Numbered from the stretch's first letter, positions 50,975 to 61,502 are shown. The stretch is DNA of 64,000 bases from E44-bin88 sp034419075 (GCA_034419075.1 DAOULR010000004.1:45464-109463); one strand, 5' to 3'. The notes: generated by a model not told the origin, from the letters alone. Made by a program: numbers and translations.

Positions 50975-53035
50975 ATGCAACAGTACGGACTGGAGAATAT
51001 CAGGAACGTGGTCTTGCTGTCTCACAGCGGCGCAGGCAAGACGTCGGCCTCGGAGGCAATGCTCTTTGGCGCCGGAGCCATCAAGCGGCTGGGCAAGGTT
51101 GAGGACGGCAGCACCACTTCGGACTACGACCCCGACGAGCTGAAGCGGCAGATAAGCATAAGCCTGTCCCTGCTGCCCTTTGAGTGGAAGGGGGCCAAGC
51201 TGAATATTGTCGATACCCCTGGCTATTCCGATTTCGTCGGCGAGGTCAGGGCGGCGATGCGGGTTTGCGAGGGGGCGGTGATTATGGTCTGTGCAGCGTC
51301 GGGGGTAGAGGTGGGCACCGACCAGGTGTGGGGATACTGTGAAGAGAGCAGCTTACCCCGACTTATCTTTATCAACAAGATGGACCGGGAGAACGCCGAC
51401 TTTAACAAGACGGTGGGGCAGATACAGGAGCGCTTCGGCAATAAATGCTTGCCGTTGCAGTTACCCATCGGCGCTCAAGCCAGCTTCGAGGGTGTGGTCA
51501 ATCTGCTGACGATGAAGGCCTACAGCGGTACCGATGCCAAGGAGGGCGAGGTGCCTGAAGCACTCCAGTCCCAGGCCAGCTCTTTACGAGAGAAGCTGAT
51601 TGAGGCAGTGGCCGAGGTCGACGACAAGCTAATCGAAAAATATCTTGAAGGACAGGAGCTGAGCCAGGAGGAAATCGGGATGGGGCTGCGCCAGGCGATA
51701 GTGGCCGGCAAGATGGTGCCTATCCTGACTGGCTCGGCCTTAAAGAACATTGGTATCGGTATGCTCAGGGACGCTATACACGGCTACCTGCCTTCGGCCA
51801 AAGAGGGCAAAGTGGTGGCTTTAAGCAATTCCAAGGAGCAGACATCGGAGCCGAGCGCGGATGGGCCACTGGCGGCTCTCGTTTTTAAGACCACCGCCGA
51901 CCCCTACGTGGGCAAGCTTACCTATTTCCGCGTCTATAACGGCGCTATGAGCAGCAACTCGCAGGTCTGGAACGCCAACCGCAAGGGTAATGAGCGCATC
52001 GGGCAGCTGTTTATGGTTCGGGGTAAGAACCAGGAACCGGTACCCCAGGTGGGGGCGGGGGATATGGGGGCGGTGGCCAAGCTGAACACGACCAATACCG
52101 GTGATACCCTGTGTACACAGGCTAAGCAGCTCAAGATTGCCCCTATCAAGTTCCCCGAGCCTGTTTTCAGCCTGGCGGTCCACCCCAAGACCAAGGCCGA
52201 TGTGGATAAGCTGGGGGCGGCGATGACCAGGCTTACCGAGGAGGATCTCACCATCGAGGTGCACCGCGAGACGGGCACCAACGAGACGATTATATCGGGA
52301 ATGGGCGAATCGCAGCTTGAGGTTGCCGCCGACAGGATGCAGCGTAAGTTCGGTGTCGGCGTTAAGCTGGAAGTGCCCAAGGTTCCCTATAAGGAGACGA
52401 TTACGGTCGGCTCAAAAGCCGAGTATAAACATAAGAAGCAGACGGGGGGGCACGGCCAGTACGGCCATGTGCTGCTGGAGCTGGAGCCCTTGCCCAGGGG
52501 CAGCGGCCACGAGTTCGCCGATAAGATTGTCGGCGGCGCCATACCCCGCAACTATGTCCCCGCCGTGGAGAAGGGGGTCAACGAGGCTATCCAGGAAGGG
52601 GTGCTGGCGCGCTACCCGGTAATTGACGTAAGGGCGACGGTCTACGACGGCAGCTTCCACCCGGTGGATTCCTCGGAGATATGCTTTAAGATTGCCGGGG
52701 CGGGGGCGTTCAAGAAGGGCCTGGCCGAGGGGCAGCCCATCCTGCTGGAGCCGATAATGAATATTGAGGTTACTGTCCCCGAGGACTACACCGGGGATAT
52801 TATCGGCGACCTGAACACCAAGCGGGCGCGGGTGCAGGGGATGAACCCGGGGGGTGGCTATAACGTCATCGAGGCTCAGGTGCCGCAGGCCGAGATTTTG
52901 CGCTATTCCATCGACCTGAAATCAATCACCCAGGGGCGGGGCAGCTATAAGGCCAGCTTCAGCCACTATGAAGAGGTGCCTGCCCATATCGCCGAGAAGA
53001 TCATCGCCGCGCATCAGGCGGAAAAAGCCGCTTAA
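50975..53035 (+). CDS. Divergent elongation factor G-like GTPase
   Basis: 686 residues with all five EF-G domains. The G1 loop is SHSGAGKTS rather than the canonical AHIDAGKTT, switch I reads TTSDYDPDELKRQISI rather than the usual sequence ending ERGITI, G3 is DTPGYSDF, and G4 is NKMDREN. C-terminal domain IV-V is normal (GGHGQYGHV, then TQGRGSYKASFSHYEEVP). This fits the EF-G paralogue group (EF-G2/FusA2), whose role in translocation or ribosome rescue is less clear. It is monocistronic. Confidence 0.9.
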   Translation: MQQYGLENIRNVVLLSHSGAGKTSASEAMLFGAGAIKRLGKVEDGSTTSDYDPDELKRQISISLSLLPFEWKGAKLNIVDTPGYSDFVGEVRAAMRVCEGAVIMVCAASGVEVGTDQVWGYCEESSLPRLIFINKMDRENADFNKTVGQIQERFGNKCLPLQLPIGAQASFEGVVNLLTMKAYSGTDAKEGEVPEALQSQASSLREKLIEAVAEVDDKLIEKYLEGQELSQEEIGMGLRQAIVAGKMVPILTGSALKNIGIGMLRDAIHGYLPSAKEGKVVALSNSKEQTSEPSADGPLAALVFKTTADPYVGKLTYFRVYNGAMSSNSQVWNANRKGNERIGQLFMVRGKNQEPVPQVGAGDMGAVAKLNTTNTGDTLCTQAKQLKIAPIKFPEPVFSLAVHPKTKADVDKLGAAMTRLTEEDLTIEVHRETGTNETIISGMGESQLEVAADRMQRKFGVGVKLEVPKVPYKETITVGSKAEYKHKKQTGGHGQYGHVLLELEPLPRGSGHEFADKIVGGAIPRNYVPAVEKGVNEAIQEGVLARYPVIDVRATVYDGSFHPVDSSEICFKIAGAGAFKKGLAEGQPILLEPIMNIEVTVPEDYTGDIIGDLNTKRARVQGMNPGGGYNVIEAQVPQAEILRYSIDLKSITQGRGSYKASFSHYEEVPAHIAEKIIAAHQAEKAA

Positions 53036-53036
53036 A

Positions 53037-53933
53037 TCAGGTAGACCTTATCTCCTGCCGCATAAAGACCACGTAGCTGATGGCGAAGCAGATAGCGGTT
53101 AAGGCGATCAATGCTGTGAGCTGGGGCCAGACGATAAGCAAGCTCTGGTCCAGAGACAGGGGGTTGGCCAGCATCGAGCTGGTGGTGGTAGAGGTTAAGA
53201 GCCCATATCCTCTCCATATTGGGATGAGGAGCACCTGCGTCGCCTCTTGGAAGAGGAAATAGGGGGAGATGCGGGCTATCATCAACTGTACGCCTATGGA
53301 ATTGCTTACTGCGGGCACGAAGAAGCTGATGTAGGGGTTGAAAATAGAGGCGGGGATACCGAACAATATCCAGATAGCCATCGGGAAGAGCAGGGAAACA
53401 GCCAGATTGCGGAAGAGCACCGAAAAGAGGATAGCCAGCCCCATCCAGAAGGCGCCGTAGATAACCGCCGCGATGAAGTAGATAAAGATTCTGATGATTT
53501 CCTCGGCGCCGGGGGGCACGCCGATCATCCTCAGGCCGTAGCCGCCAACGATGAGTATGATAGCCCCTATCATGATGGCCATAGTAACTATGCCCGCCAG
53601 GAACTTGCCGTTGATGACGCTGTCCCGGTAGATGGGCTGGGAGAGGATGCGGTTAAGCGTGCCGCTGGAGCGCTCGCCGTTTATGGCGTCGAAGCCCAGG
53701 GCGATACCGATTATGGGCACGAGCAGGGCAATGAATACGGTTAGCGAAGGTAAGTCTTCACCAGTGGTGAACAGTTTAATGAAAACGGGTCCGGGGTCGA
53801 TTGACGCCTCACGGATGCCGCTGTAGGCGGCATAGATGGCGACGGCGCTGGCGATAAATACCAGCAGAAAGAGGATGAAACACCTTACGCTGGTGAAGTA
53901 GTCAGCCAGTTCTTTGCGCAGGATGGTCAGCAT
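53037..53933 (-). CDS. ABC-2-type transporter permease
   Basis: 298 residues with about six membrane segments. The first is at the N-terminus (about 13-36), then others between 60 and 290. The family resembles the NatB/ABC-2 permease (SSGTLNRILSQPIYRDSVINGKF pattern at about 107-130). It pairs with the ATPase whose stop is 4 bp upstream and probably exports a substrate; not determined. Confidence 0.87.
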   Translation of the reverse strand: MLTILRKELADYFTSVRCFILFLLVFIASAVAIYAAYSGIREASIDPGPVFIKLFTTGEDLPSLTVFIALLVPIIGIALGFDAINGERSSGTLNRILSQPIYRDSVINGKFLAGIVTMAIMIGAIILIVGGYGLRMIGVPPGAEEIIRIFIYFIAAVIYGAFWMGLAILFSVLFRNLAVSLLFPMAIWILFGIPASIFNPYISFFVPAVSNSIGVQLMIARISPYFLFQEATQVLLIPIWRGYGLLTSTTTSSMLANPLSLDQSLLIVWPQLTALIALTAICFAISYVVFMRQEIRST

Positions 53934-53937
53934 TTAT

Positions 53938-54876
<939 letters not shown>

Positions 54877-54879
54877 ATT

Positions 54880-55749
54880 CTACCGTCGGCCGAAGCGCAT
54901 GAAGATAACGGCCAGTCCCACGATTACCAGTGCGATGATGCCGATGCCCACCCATCCCCAGACAGCGGACGTCTTTACGGTAACCCTGATTTCCAGGCTG
55001 TCCGAAGCCTGCGTGCCCGCTGCCCGGACGATGATTTCGTAGTCACCGGCGATGGCGTCAGCGGGCGTCTTGATGTTCATCTCTACGGTCTGGAAATTGC
55101 CCGCCGTCAGGGAGTTTATGTTGGTTAGGGAGAGTTCAACCGTCCACCCCTTCGGTTTATTGGTGGAGAGGCTGATATTGTCGATATCGCCGGTGCCGTT
55201 GTTGGCTACGGCCAGCGTGAAGTAGTTATCCTTACCCGCCTGGGCCGTGGTGCTGAGGACACCGTCGGGCGTGGTCAGGTAGAGGGTGTAGCTAGGGGGT
55301 ACAGAGGTTACCAACACCGTGAACTCGATGGTGCTGGTGAGGTCGCCCGAGCTTGCCCCCACCGTTATCGTGTATTCGCCCACTTCGGGGGTGACGTAGG
55401 CGACAGGGGTAGCGGTAACGACTATCTGCTCTACGCTAGCTTCCTCGCCCTCCCCTGGAGGCTCCATCCTTATATCCAGTATCTGTCGGTCACGGGGATA
55501 GGAGGGGGTAATCGAGAGCGTCCAGTCGGCGGGTCCCGTAGCCGTCAGGTCAAAGACCCGCGCCACATCCCCCGTATAGTTCAAGTCGATAGTGAAATTG
55601 ACGCTGTTCCCTGAGACTATCTCCACCTTGTAAGAGTCAGCGGTAAGCTCGATGGTGGCGTCATCGTCCTGAGCTAGGACGGGGCTTAAGGGGAGAAGAA
55701 TCATTAAACAGACCACTAAGATGCCGAAAGCTAACAGTCTTCTTTTCAT
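54880..55749 (-). CDS. NEW3-domain secreted/membrane-anchored protein
   Basis: 289 residues. N-terminal signal peptide (about 5-25), Ig-like beta-sandwich repeats of the NEW3 type (alpha-galactosidase-associated): NSVNFTIDLNYTGDVARVFDL and a second set around VANNGTGDIDNISL, and a C-terminal membrane helix (about 263-284) with a short basic tail. The first gene of the operon with the ABC ATPase and permease, so it may present or receive the transported substrate at the cell surface. Confidence 0.82.
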   Translation of the reverse strand: MKRRLLAFGILVVCLMILLPLSPVLAQDDDATIELTADSYKVEIVSGNSVNFTIDLNYTGDVARVFDLTATGPADWTLSITPSYPRDRQILDIRMEPPGEGEEASVEQIVVTATPVAYVTPEVGEYTITVGASSGDLTSTIEFTVLVTSVPPSYTLYLTTPDGVLSTTAQAGKDNYFTLAVANNGTGDIDNISLSTNKPKGWTVELSLTNINSLTAGNFQTVEMNIKTPADAIAGDYEIIVRAAGTQASDSLEIRVTVKTSAVWGWVGIGIIALVIVGLAVIFMRFGRR

Positions 55750-55826
55750 CGTTTTGCCCCCTTGGCTAAATTGTTTCGTATCATAGCAGAGCCGCCAGCG
55801 GGTATCAAGTGATTGCCGTCACGGTT

Positions 55827-56825
55827 TTAATCGGCCAGCAGTTTTTTGACCTTCTCGGTGAAGGCGGGCAGCGCCTTCTTCCAGTCGCCGACCACGCCAA
55901 AACGGGCTTCCCGGAAGATATTGGCTTCGGGGTCTTTGTTGATGGCGACTATGGTCTTGGAGCCGGAGCAGCCTGACATATGCTGGCTGGAACCGGAAAG
56001 GGCGACGGCGATATAGAGCTCGGGAGCCACAATCTTTCCGGTAAGGCCTATCTGGGCGCCCGCAGCCACCCATTCGTTGTCGCAGGGCGGGCGGGTGGCA
56101 CCTACCGCGCCTTTGAGAAGCTTGGCTAATTCCTCTAGCTGGACGAAGCCCTCGGCGCTGCCGATGCCCCGGCCGCCGCAGACAATGACCTCGGCGTCTT
56201 CCAGCTTGATACCCTCCATCTTTTCCGCCACCTTCTCCAGCACCTTGGTCCTTATCTTCGACGGGTCGAGTCCGGCGTCAATCTTGACCACCTCGCCTTT
56301 TCGGGAGGCATCGGGCTCTAAGGGCGTCATCGCCTTGGCCCTGACGGTGGCTATCTGGGGAAAAGAATCGGTGACGAAAACAGCCTGAGCGTTGCCGCCG
56401 TAGACGGGCTTGGTCTGCAGTAATTTCTTCGAACCGGGGTCTATATCCAGCTCCAGGCAGCCCAGAGAGGCCGCTGTCTTGAGCCGGAAGGCCAGCGCCG
56501 GCGCCAGGTTACGCCCCAGTGAGGTCTGACCCAATAATATAATCTGGGGTGGTGCCTGCCCGACTACCTTTTCCATAACTGCCAGGTAAGCGTCGGTCTG
56601 GAAGTCCTTGAGCTGGGCATCATCGACGACGTAGACCTTGTCAGCGCCGTAGGCGATAGCTTCTTTAGCCAGCTCGGCTATGCCGCTGCCGATCACTACC
56701 GCCGCCAGCTCCTGCCCCAGGTCGTCGGCCAGCTTGCGGCCGCAGCCTAAAAGCTCGGTGGCGATGGTTGCCAGTTTGCCTTCTTTGGTTTCACAATAGA
56801 TGAGAACGCCTTTATTTTCAGCCAT
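55827..56825 (-). CDS. etfA: Electron transfer flavoprotein subunit alpha
   Basis: 332 residues. The C-terminal FAD-binding domain carries VCGGRGIGSAEGF (about 210-222) and ATRPPCDNEWVAAGAQIGLTG, the ETF-alpha signature. It accepts electrons from acyl-CoA dehydrogenases. It follows etfB by 10 bp. Its partners are likely the fatty-acid or aromatic-degradation enzymes at 0-7 kb, though these are not adjacent. Confidence 0.95.
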   Translation of the reverse strand: MAENKGVLIYCETKEGKLATIATELLGCGRKLADDLGQELAAVVIGSGIAELAKEAIAYGADKVYVVDDAQLKDFQTDAYLAVMEKVVGQAPPQIILLGQTSLGRNLAPALAFRLKTAASLGCLELDIDPGSKKLLQTKPVYGGNAQAVFVTDSFPQIATVRAKAMTPLEPDASRKGEVVKIDAGLDPSKIRTKVLEKVAEKMEGIKLEDAEVIVCGGRGIGSAEGFVQLEELAKLLKGAVGATRPPCDNEWVAAGAQIGLTGKIVAPELYIAVALSGSSQHMSGCSGSKTIVAINKDPEANIFREARFGVVGDWKKALPAFTEKVKKLLAD

Positions 56826-56835
56826 TGTCCTACTC

Positions 56836-57636
56836 CTATAATACCTTTACTTCGCGTAGTTTTGCCGCCAGGTTAGCCGCCGCTTCTTCGGGGCTTTCGC
56901 CCTCGATAATCTCACATTTGCCTTCACGCACGGGCTGGAAGAGTTTCTGCAGCTTGATGTGCCGACCCTGAGCGCCTATCTGGGAGGTTTCGACACCGAT
57001 GTCGGCGGGCTTCCAGATGATGGGTTCAATTTTCTTGGCGCCCATGATGCCCTTGATGGTGGGGTAGCGGGGCTCGCCGATTTCGTTGCTGACGGTAACG
57101 ACGCAGGGCAGGGAGACCTCGACGACCTCGTAGCCGTCGTCGGTGATACGTTCCAGCTTGGCCTTGCCGTCGGCGGACTCTATCTTCTTGACCAGGGTGA
57201 CGCTGGGCAGCCCCAATATCTCGGCGATACCCGAACCGACCTGACCCGCGTTCCAGTCGGAGGCCTCGCGGCCGCAGAAGATGATGTCGTATTCGCCTAT
57301 CTTCTTGATGGCCATGGCCAGGGCGTAGGCGGTGGACCAGCTGTCGCCGCCGTCGAAGGCTTCGTCTTCCAGTAAAACCAGTTCATCGGCACCCATGGCC
57401 AGCGGTTTCTTGACGATGTCGCGGAGCTGGTTGGTGCCCAGGCTTAAGGCGGTTATCTTGCCGCCCTGGGCGTCCTTAATCTTGAGCGCCGCCTCGACGC
57501 CGTATTCGGCGTAGGGGTCGATTACGGGCGATACCCCCTGGGGAGGCACCACCTTGTTGCTGGCCGCGTCAATCTTGAAGCTGGCGGGGGGCGCTTCGGG
57601 GTCGATTACTTGCTTGATGCAGACAATCATATTCAT
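56836..57636 (-). CDS. etfB: Electron transfer flavoprotein subunit beta
   Basis: 266 residues. The N-terminus MNMIVCIKQVIDPEAPPASF and the AMP-binding region ALSLGTNQLRDIVKKPLAMGADE fit ETF-beta; the ETFB signature lies near VEVSLPCVVTVSNEIGEPRYP (about 175-195). First gene of the pair, 75 bp after the 57712 gene. Whether this ETF bifurcates cannot be told from sequence alone. Confidence 0.95.
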   Translation of the reverse strand: MNMIVCIKQVIDPEAPPASFKIDAASNKVVPPQGVSPVIDPYAEYGVEAALKIKDAQGGKITALSLGTNQLRDIVKKPLAMGADELVLLEDEAFDGGDSWSTAYALAMAIKKIGEYDIIFCGREASDWNAGQVGSGIAEILGLPSVTLVKKIESADGKAKLERITDDGYEVVEVSLPCVVTVSNEIGEPRYPTIKGIMGAKKIEPIIWKPADIGVETSQIGAQGRHIKLQKLFQPVREGKCEIIEGESPEEAAANLAAKLREVKVL

Positions 57637-57711
57637 AAAGCTCTATTCCTCCTGATTATTAAGGGCTTGGAAAGTCCAACTAAATAATTTAGCATCGGGG
57701 CTTGAGCAGTG

Positions 57712-58290
57712 TCAAGGCGAGGCGGGGGGTACGTCGATATCGATGATAATGCCCTCGCATTTAACGGGGACTTCGAGGATGTCTTGGGGGTTTTGCTTGA
57801 TTATCTCCCGGCCGCCGACATCACCGCTTAAACGGGATAGCTGTGCCTGGTATTTACGGTCGAAGATGAGGGGGTGGCCCCTCTGCTTCCTGTAGGTAGG
57901 TATGGCGATGCCCTTATTATTACTACCGAAGGCGTCAATCAAACGGTTGATGGTGGGACTGTCGACGTAGGGCTGGTCGCCGAGGACGAGCATGACTGCC
58001 TGCGCTTGGCGGTCAACGAATCTCAGTCCAGCGGCGATGGAGGAGCCCATCCCCTTTCGGTAGAGCGGGTTGACTACCACCTTGACGGGGCGACCCGAAA
58101 GCCTTTTCGTTATCTCTTCGGCTTTGTGCCCCAGCACCACGATGACCTCGGCCACCGTTGAGTCGAGTAGGTTTTTCAGGGTCTGTTCCAGAATAGTGCT
58201 TTTGCCCAGCGGCATCAGCTGCTTGAGTTTGCCCATGCGGCTGGACTTGCCCGCCGCCAACACTATCGCCGAGACTGGGCTCGCCTCCAT
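57712..58290 (-). CDS. MobA-like nucleotidyltransferase (molybdenum cofactor cytidylyltransferase type)
   Basis: 192 residues. NTP-binding motif VLAAGKSSRMGKLKQLMP (about 10-27), and MLVLGDQPYVDSPTINRLI carrying the metal-binding Asp. The RxxHP-like RGHPLIF segment is near 143. Family members transfer CMP or GMP to molybdopterin, so it might supply molybdenum cofactor, but no moa/moe genes are in the window. It lies immediately before prmC, with no gap. Confidence 0.83.
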   Translation of the reverse strand: MEASPVSAIVLAAGKSSRMGKLKQLMPLGKSTILEQTLKNLLDSTVAEVIVVLGHKAEEITKRLSGRPVKVVVNPLYRKGMGSSIAAGLRFVDRQAQAVMLVLGDQPYVDSPTINRLIDAFGSNNKGIAIPTYRKQRGHPLIFDRKYQAQLSRLSGDVGGREIIKQNPQDILEVPVKCEGIIIDIDVPPASP

Positions 58291-59136
58291 TTATTTGGCC
58301 ACCTTTTCTCTAGCCAAACTAAGGCTTACCACCCGTTCGATGCCGCTTAAATCAGTTAAAATCTCTATAGCGCCGTTGGGGAAAATGCTCTTGAGCAGAG
58401 TTGTTATCGTCTGGCTTTGACCTTGGCCTATCTCCAGCAGCATCGAGCCGCCGTCGGCGAGTTTATCCTTCGCCTGTCGACATAGCTTGGCTATCATTTC
58501 CGCACCCTCGGCGCCGCCGTCGAGGGCGAGCCTTGGCTCAAAGTTGGGGTTTAGCTCTGACTCATTGACATAGGGAAGGTTGGCCACGATAAGGTCAACG
58601 GCTTCAGGCAAAGGCTCCAGCATATCGCCCGGTAATAAAATAACCTTGTCGGCTACATCATATCGCTGACAGTTTGCTCTGGCTACCTCAAGGGCAGGGG
58701 TGGAGATATCAGTGGCGTAGATTTTGGCCTGGGGTAGTTCCAGTGCCAGACTTATGGCAATAGCACCGCAGCCTGTGCCGATGTCGGCGATGGTATGCCG
58801 TTGACGTTCGTGCGCCAGTTTCAGTACTGTTTCCACAAGCAGCTCGCTCTCAGGGCGGGGGATAAGGGTATTTTGGTTGACCTGGAATTCCCGCCCGTAA
58901 AATTCGCGATGGCCGACAATATAGGCGGTCGGCTCGCCGTTTAGGCGCCGCTCGACTAATTCTCTAAATGCTTTTTCTTCTTCAGGGCTTAGTTCACGTT
59001 CGGGGTCAATGTATAGCTGCGTGCGATTTATCTTCAAGACGTGCCGCAGCAGCAGCTCGGCTTCCAGGGAGGCATCTTCGATGGCGTTTTGGGACAGGAC
59101 AGTACGACCGTGTTTTAGGGCTGTGGCAAGCTTCAC
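58291..59136 (-). CDS. prmC: Peptide chain release factor N5-glutamine methyltransferase
   Basis: 281 residues. It methylates the GGQ glutamine of release factors. SAM motif DIGTGCGAIAISLALELP (about 120-137), and the NPPY-type catalytic motif, here NLPYVNES (about 184). N-terminal helical domain is complete. It overlaps prfA by 4 bp, so enzyme and its substrate are coupled. Confidence 0.93.
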   Translation of the reverse strand: MKLATALKHGRTVLSQNAIEDASLEAELLLRHVLKINRTQLYIDPERELSPEEEKAFRELVERRLNGEPTAYIVGHREFYGREFQVNQNTLIPRPESELLVETVLKLAHERQRHTIADIGTGCGAIAISLALELPQAKIYATDISTPALEVARANCQRYDVADKVILLPGDMLEPLPEAVDLIVANLPYVNESELNPNFEPRLALDGGAEGAEMIAKLCRQAKDKLADGGSMLLEIGQGQSQTITTLLKSIFPNGAIEILTDLSGIERVVSLSLAREKVAK

Positions 59137-60203
59137 GCCAGCTGCCTTTCCAGCTGTTTGGCCTGCTCGCTGGCGGCCAGCGTATCGATAAGCTCGTCGA
59201 GCTCACCGTCCATGATGTGGGGCAGGTTGCGCAGGTTCTTGTCCAGGCGGTGGTCGGATAGGCGGTCCTGGGGGAAGTTATAGGTCCTTATCTTTTCGGC
59301 GCGGTCGCCCGTGCCCACCTGGGAACGGCGTTGCTGGGTGATAGCGGCTTCCTGCTTGGTGCGCTCAATGTCCAGGAGACGGGCGCGGAGCACGGACATC
59401 GCCTTGTTGCGGTTGCGGAGCTGGGAGCGTTCGTCCTGGCAGGTGCTGACCATGCCGGTGGGGAGGTGGGTGATACGCACGGCGGTGGCGACCTTGTTTA
59501 CATTCTGCCCCCCCGCCCCGCGGCTGTGATAAAAGTCTATTTTAAGGTCGTCGGGGTTAATGTCCACCTCCACCTCATCAGCCTGGGGGAGGACAGCCAC
59601 CGTCGCTGTCGAGGTGTGTAGCCTTCCCGAGGACTCAGTAACGGGCACCCTTTGTACGCGGTGGACGCCTCTTTCGTACTTGAGACGGCTGAAGGCGCCC
59701 TTGCCCCTGACCTCAAAGATAATCTCCTTGAAGCCACCGATGCCGCTCTCGTTGCTGTCGATAACATCCACCTCCCAGCCCTTGGACTGGGCGTAGCGGG
59801 AATACATGCGGAAGAGATCGGCGGCGAACAGTCCGGCTTCATCGCCGCCAGCGCCGGCCCTAATCTCCATAATGATGTCGCGCTCGTCTTTGGCGTCCTT
59901 GGGCAGCAGGGCCAGCTTCAATTCTTCTAGCAGGCTTTCCTGCTGAGATTCGAGCTTGGCTATCTCCTGCTTAGCCATGGCGGCCATCTCTTCGTCAAGT
60001 TCACCTTCGAGCATAGCCTTGGTGTCTTCCAGCTGCTTGGTGGTCGCCTTATATTTGCGGTAGCTGACGACAATATCCTCAAGGCCCGCGCGTTCCTGAG
60101 CCAGCGATTGCACCTTCTTCAGGTCGGTGGCGACTTCGGGCTGAGCGATTTGCTTATTTAGCTCTTCGTAGCGTTTTTCTATTTTTTCCAGTCTGTCCCA
60201 CAT
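59133..60203 (-). CDS. prfA: Peptide chain release factor 1
   Basis: 356 residues. It reads UAA and UAG. The catalytic GGQ is in SRGAGGQNVNKVATAVR (about 228-244), and the anticodon-type motif PVT is in RVPVTESSG (about 190). It is the first gene of a prfA-prmC-mobA-like set. Start ATG with no clear RBS; the AT-rich leader (AATTTTCATCGGAG on the minus strand) holds the likely site. Confidence 0.95.
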   Translation of the reverse strand: MWDRLEKIEKRYEELNKQIAQPEVATDLKKVQSLAQERAGLEDIVVSYRKYKATTKQLEDTKAMLEGELDEEMAAMAKQEIAKLESQQESLLEELKLALLPKDAKDERDIIMEIRAGAGGDEAGLFAADLFRMYSRYAQSKGWEVDVIDSNESGIGGFKEIIFEVRGKGAFSRLKYERGVHRVQRVPVTESSGRLHTSTATVAVLPQADEVEVDINPDDLKIDFYHSRGAGGQNVNKVATAVRITHLPTGMVSTCQDERSQLRNRNKAMSVLRARLLDIERTKQEAAITQQRRSQVGTGDRAEKIRTYNFPQDRLSDHRLDKNLRNLPHIMDGELDELIDTLAASEQAKQLERQLA

Positions 60204-60228
60204 AGTTAGACTCCGATGAAAATTATAA

Positions 60229-60300
60229 CACAGGGGTGGGGGGTGCTCAAATTAAGAGTTATGCTCCACCTTGTTTGGCGAAGGTTGTTTTGTCAGAGCA
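60229..60300. repeat. Intergenic GC-rich repeat, copy 5 (partial A)
   Basis: Contains CACCTTGTTTGGCGAAGGTT, a partial copy of module A found at 50718 and 22861, preceded by GGGGTGGGGGGTG. Short and degenerate; sits just before a promoter. Confidence 0.55.
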
Positions 60301-60302
60301 TC

Positions 60303-60331
60303 TTGACAGGCGGTAGTTGCGATTGTATTAT
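60303..60331 (+). promoter_or_regulatory. Promoter for the small membrane protein at 60387
   Basis: TTGACA (60303-60308), 17-bp spacer, TATTAT (60326-60331); the ATG is 55 bp downstream. Confidence 0.75.
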
Positions 60332-60386
60332 CTATCTCCCCAGATACAATATGCTGGTCAAAAATATCTTAAAAAGGAGGCGAAAA

Positions 60387-60770
60387 ATGGCAGAGAAGAA
60401 AAAGGGGATGTCCAAGACGCAGAAGGTCCTCGGCTATATTGGTATGGCCGCCTTCAGCTTCGGTATTGTGTTTGCGATAATCTACGGAGTCGTTTCTCGG
60501 GACAACGCTAACGTAATCTTGGCACTGGTCATTCTAGGCATCGTTGTTGGCTTCCTGAACATTACCAGAAGGGAGATGGCTCTGCTTCTCCTCACTGCTG
60601 TCGCCCTCATCGTGGTGGGCAAAGCTAGCTTTTCCCCACTGAATGACTTGGCGGACGGGCTCGGCACAAGTCTTAATGGCATTGTGAGCTATTTAGCTGT
60701 CTTCATGGCCCCGGCTGCCGTCATCACCGCTGTCCGTGCCATCTGGGCCGTGGCCCGCCCTGGGGACTAG
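60387..60770 (+). CDS. Small membrane protein with four helices
   Basis: 127 residues from ATG 60387 with AAAAAGGAGGCG. A basic start (MAEKKKGMSKTQK), then four hydrophobic segments (about 16-34, 41-58, 62-78, 95-118). No family recognised. Its own consensus promoter and strong ribosome site imply high expression. Confidence 0.7.
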   Translation: MAEKKKGMSKTQKVLGYIGMAAFSFGIVFAIIYGVVSRDNANVILALVILGIVVGFLNITRREMALLLLTAVALIVVGKASFSPLNDLADGLGTSLNGIVSYLAVFMAPAAVITAVRAIWAVARPGD

Positions 60771-60868
60771 CTACTAACTAAAGTATGCTATCAAGTGATA
60801 GGACGAGCAAGCGGGCTGGGGGTTTGTACCCTTTAACCCTCTGATTCTTTGGGGAGTTACGCCCCGCT

Positions 60869-61399
60869 CTAGTGAGTAGAGGCCATCCCGTAACGCCGAT
60901 AAAGCATCGGCATATCTATGTTGTGGTGCACCAGGTTCTTATTGCTGCCAGAGGTAGGCTTCGGATAGGAGTCCCTGGGCTTGACTTTCGAACCGTCACT
61001 CCTTATCCCGTAACGTCGGTAAAGCATCGGCAGGTCTACGACGTGGTGCGCCACATTGACTTTGGTATCATAGCGAATCTGCCAGCCTAAGGGACTGTTA
61101 ACCTCCAGGCTGCGACTGCCTTCGTATTGCCAGGGAAGCAGGTGGCCCGCGCTCCGGGCATAGAGCCTTACCTCCCCCGGGATGCCGGGTCCGCCGACAA
61201 CGTGGTCAGCGGAGCGCTTGAACCAATCATCGGGCGTCTCTAGGAGGAAGTTGTCGGGGCCGGCCTTGAGTTCTTGAGATAAATGGTGCGCGGTCAATAA
61301 AAGCGCCACACCAAATGGTGTGGTAAATGGCTCTGGTAGGGCGACCAGACCGATTCCCAGGTACTTTAGAAGCCTGACATTAGTTCTAGTTTGAATCAT
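60869..61399 (-). CDS. Uncharacterised protein with duplicated C-terminal motif
   Basis: 176 residues if started at ATG near 61399. The C-terminal part has the motif HHVVDLPMLYRRYG and a second copy HHNIDMPMLYRRYG about 40 residues later. The N-terminal half has a hydrophobic segment (GIGLVALPEPFTTPFGVALL) that may be a membrane helix. No known domain recognised; the duplicated HH-D-PMLYRRYG motif is the most striking feature. Start and reading frame are less certain than for its neighbours. Confidence 0.5.
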   Translation of the reverse strand: MIQTRTNVRLLKYLGIGLVALPEPFTTPFGVALLLTAHHLSQELKAGPDNFLLETPDDWFKRSADHVVGGPGIPGEVRLYARSAGHLLPWQYEGSRSLEVNSPLGWQIRYDTKVNVAHHVVDLPMLYRRYGIRSDGSKVKPRDSYPKPTSGSNKNLVHHNIDMPMLYRRYGMASTH

Positions 61400-61502
61400 G
61401 TATATCCTGGCTGGTCTATATCCAATGCCAGCGATTCCCAATCAATCCCTTAAGTATAGGCGAATAGAGATAAAATGTAGCGGTTTTTTCGAGCATTGTC
61501 AA

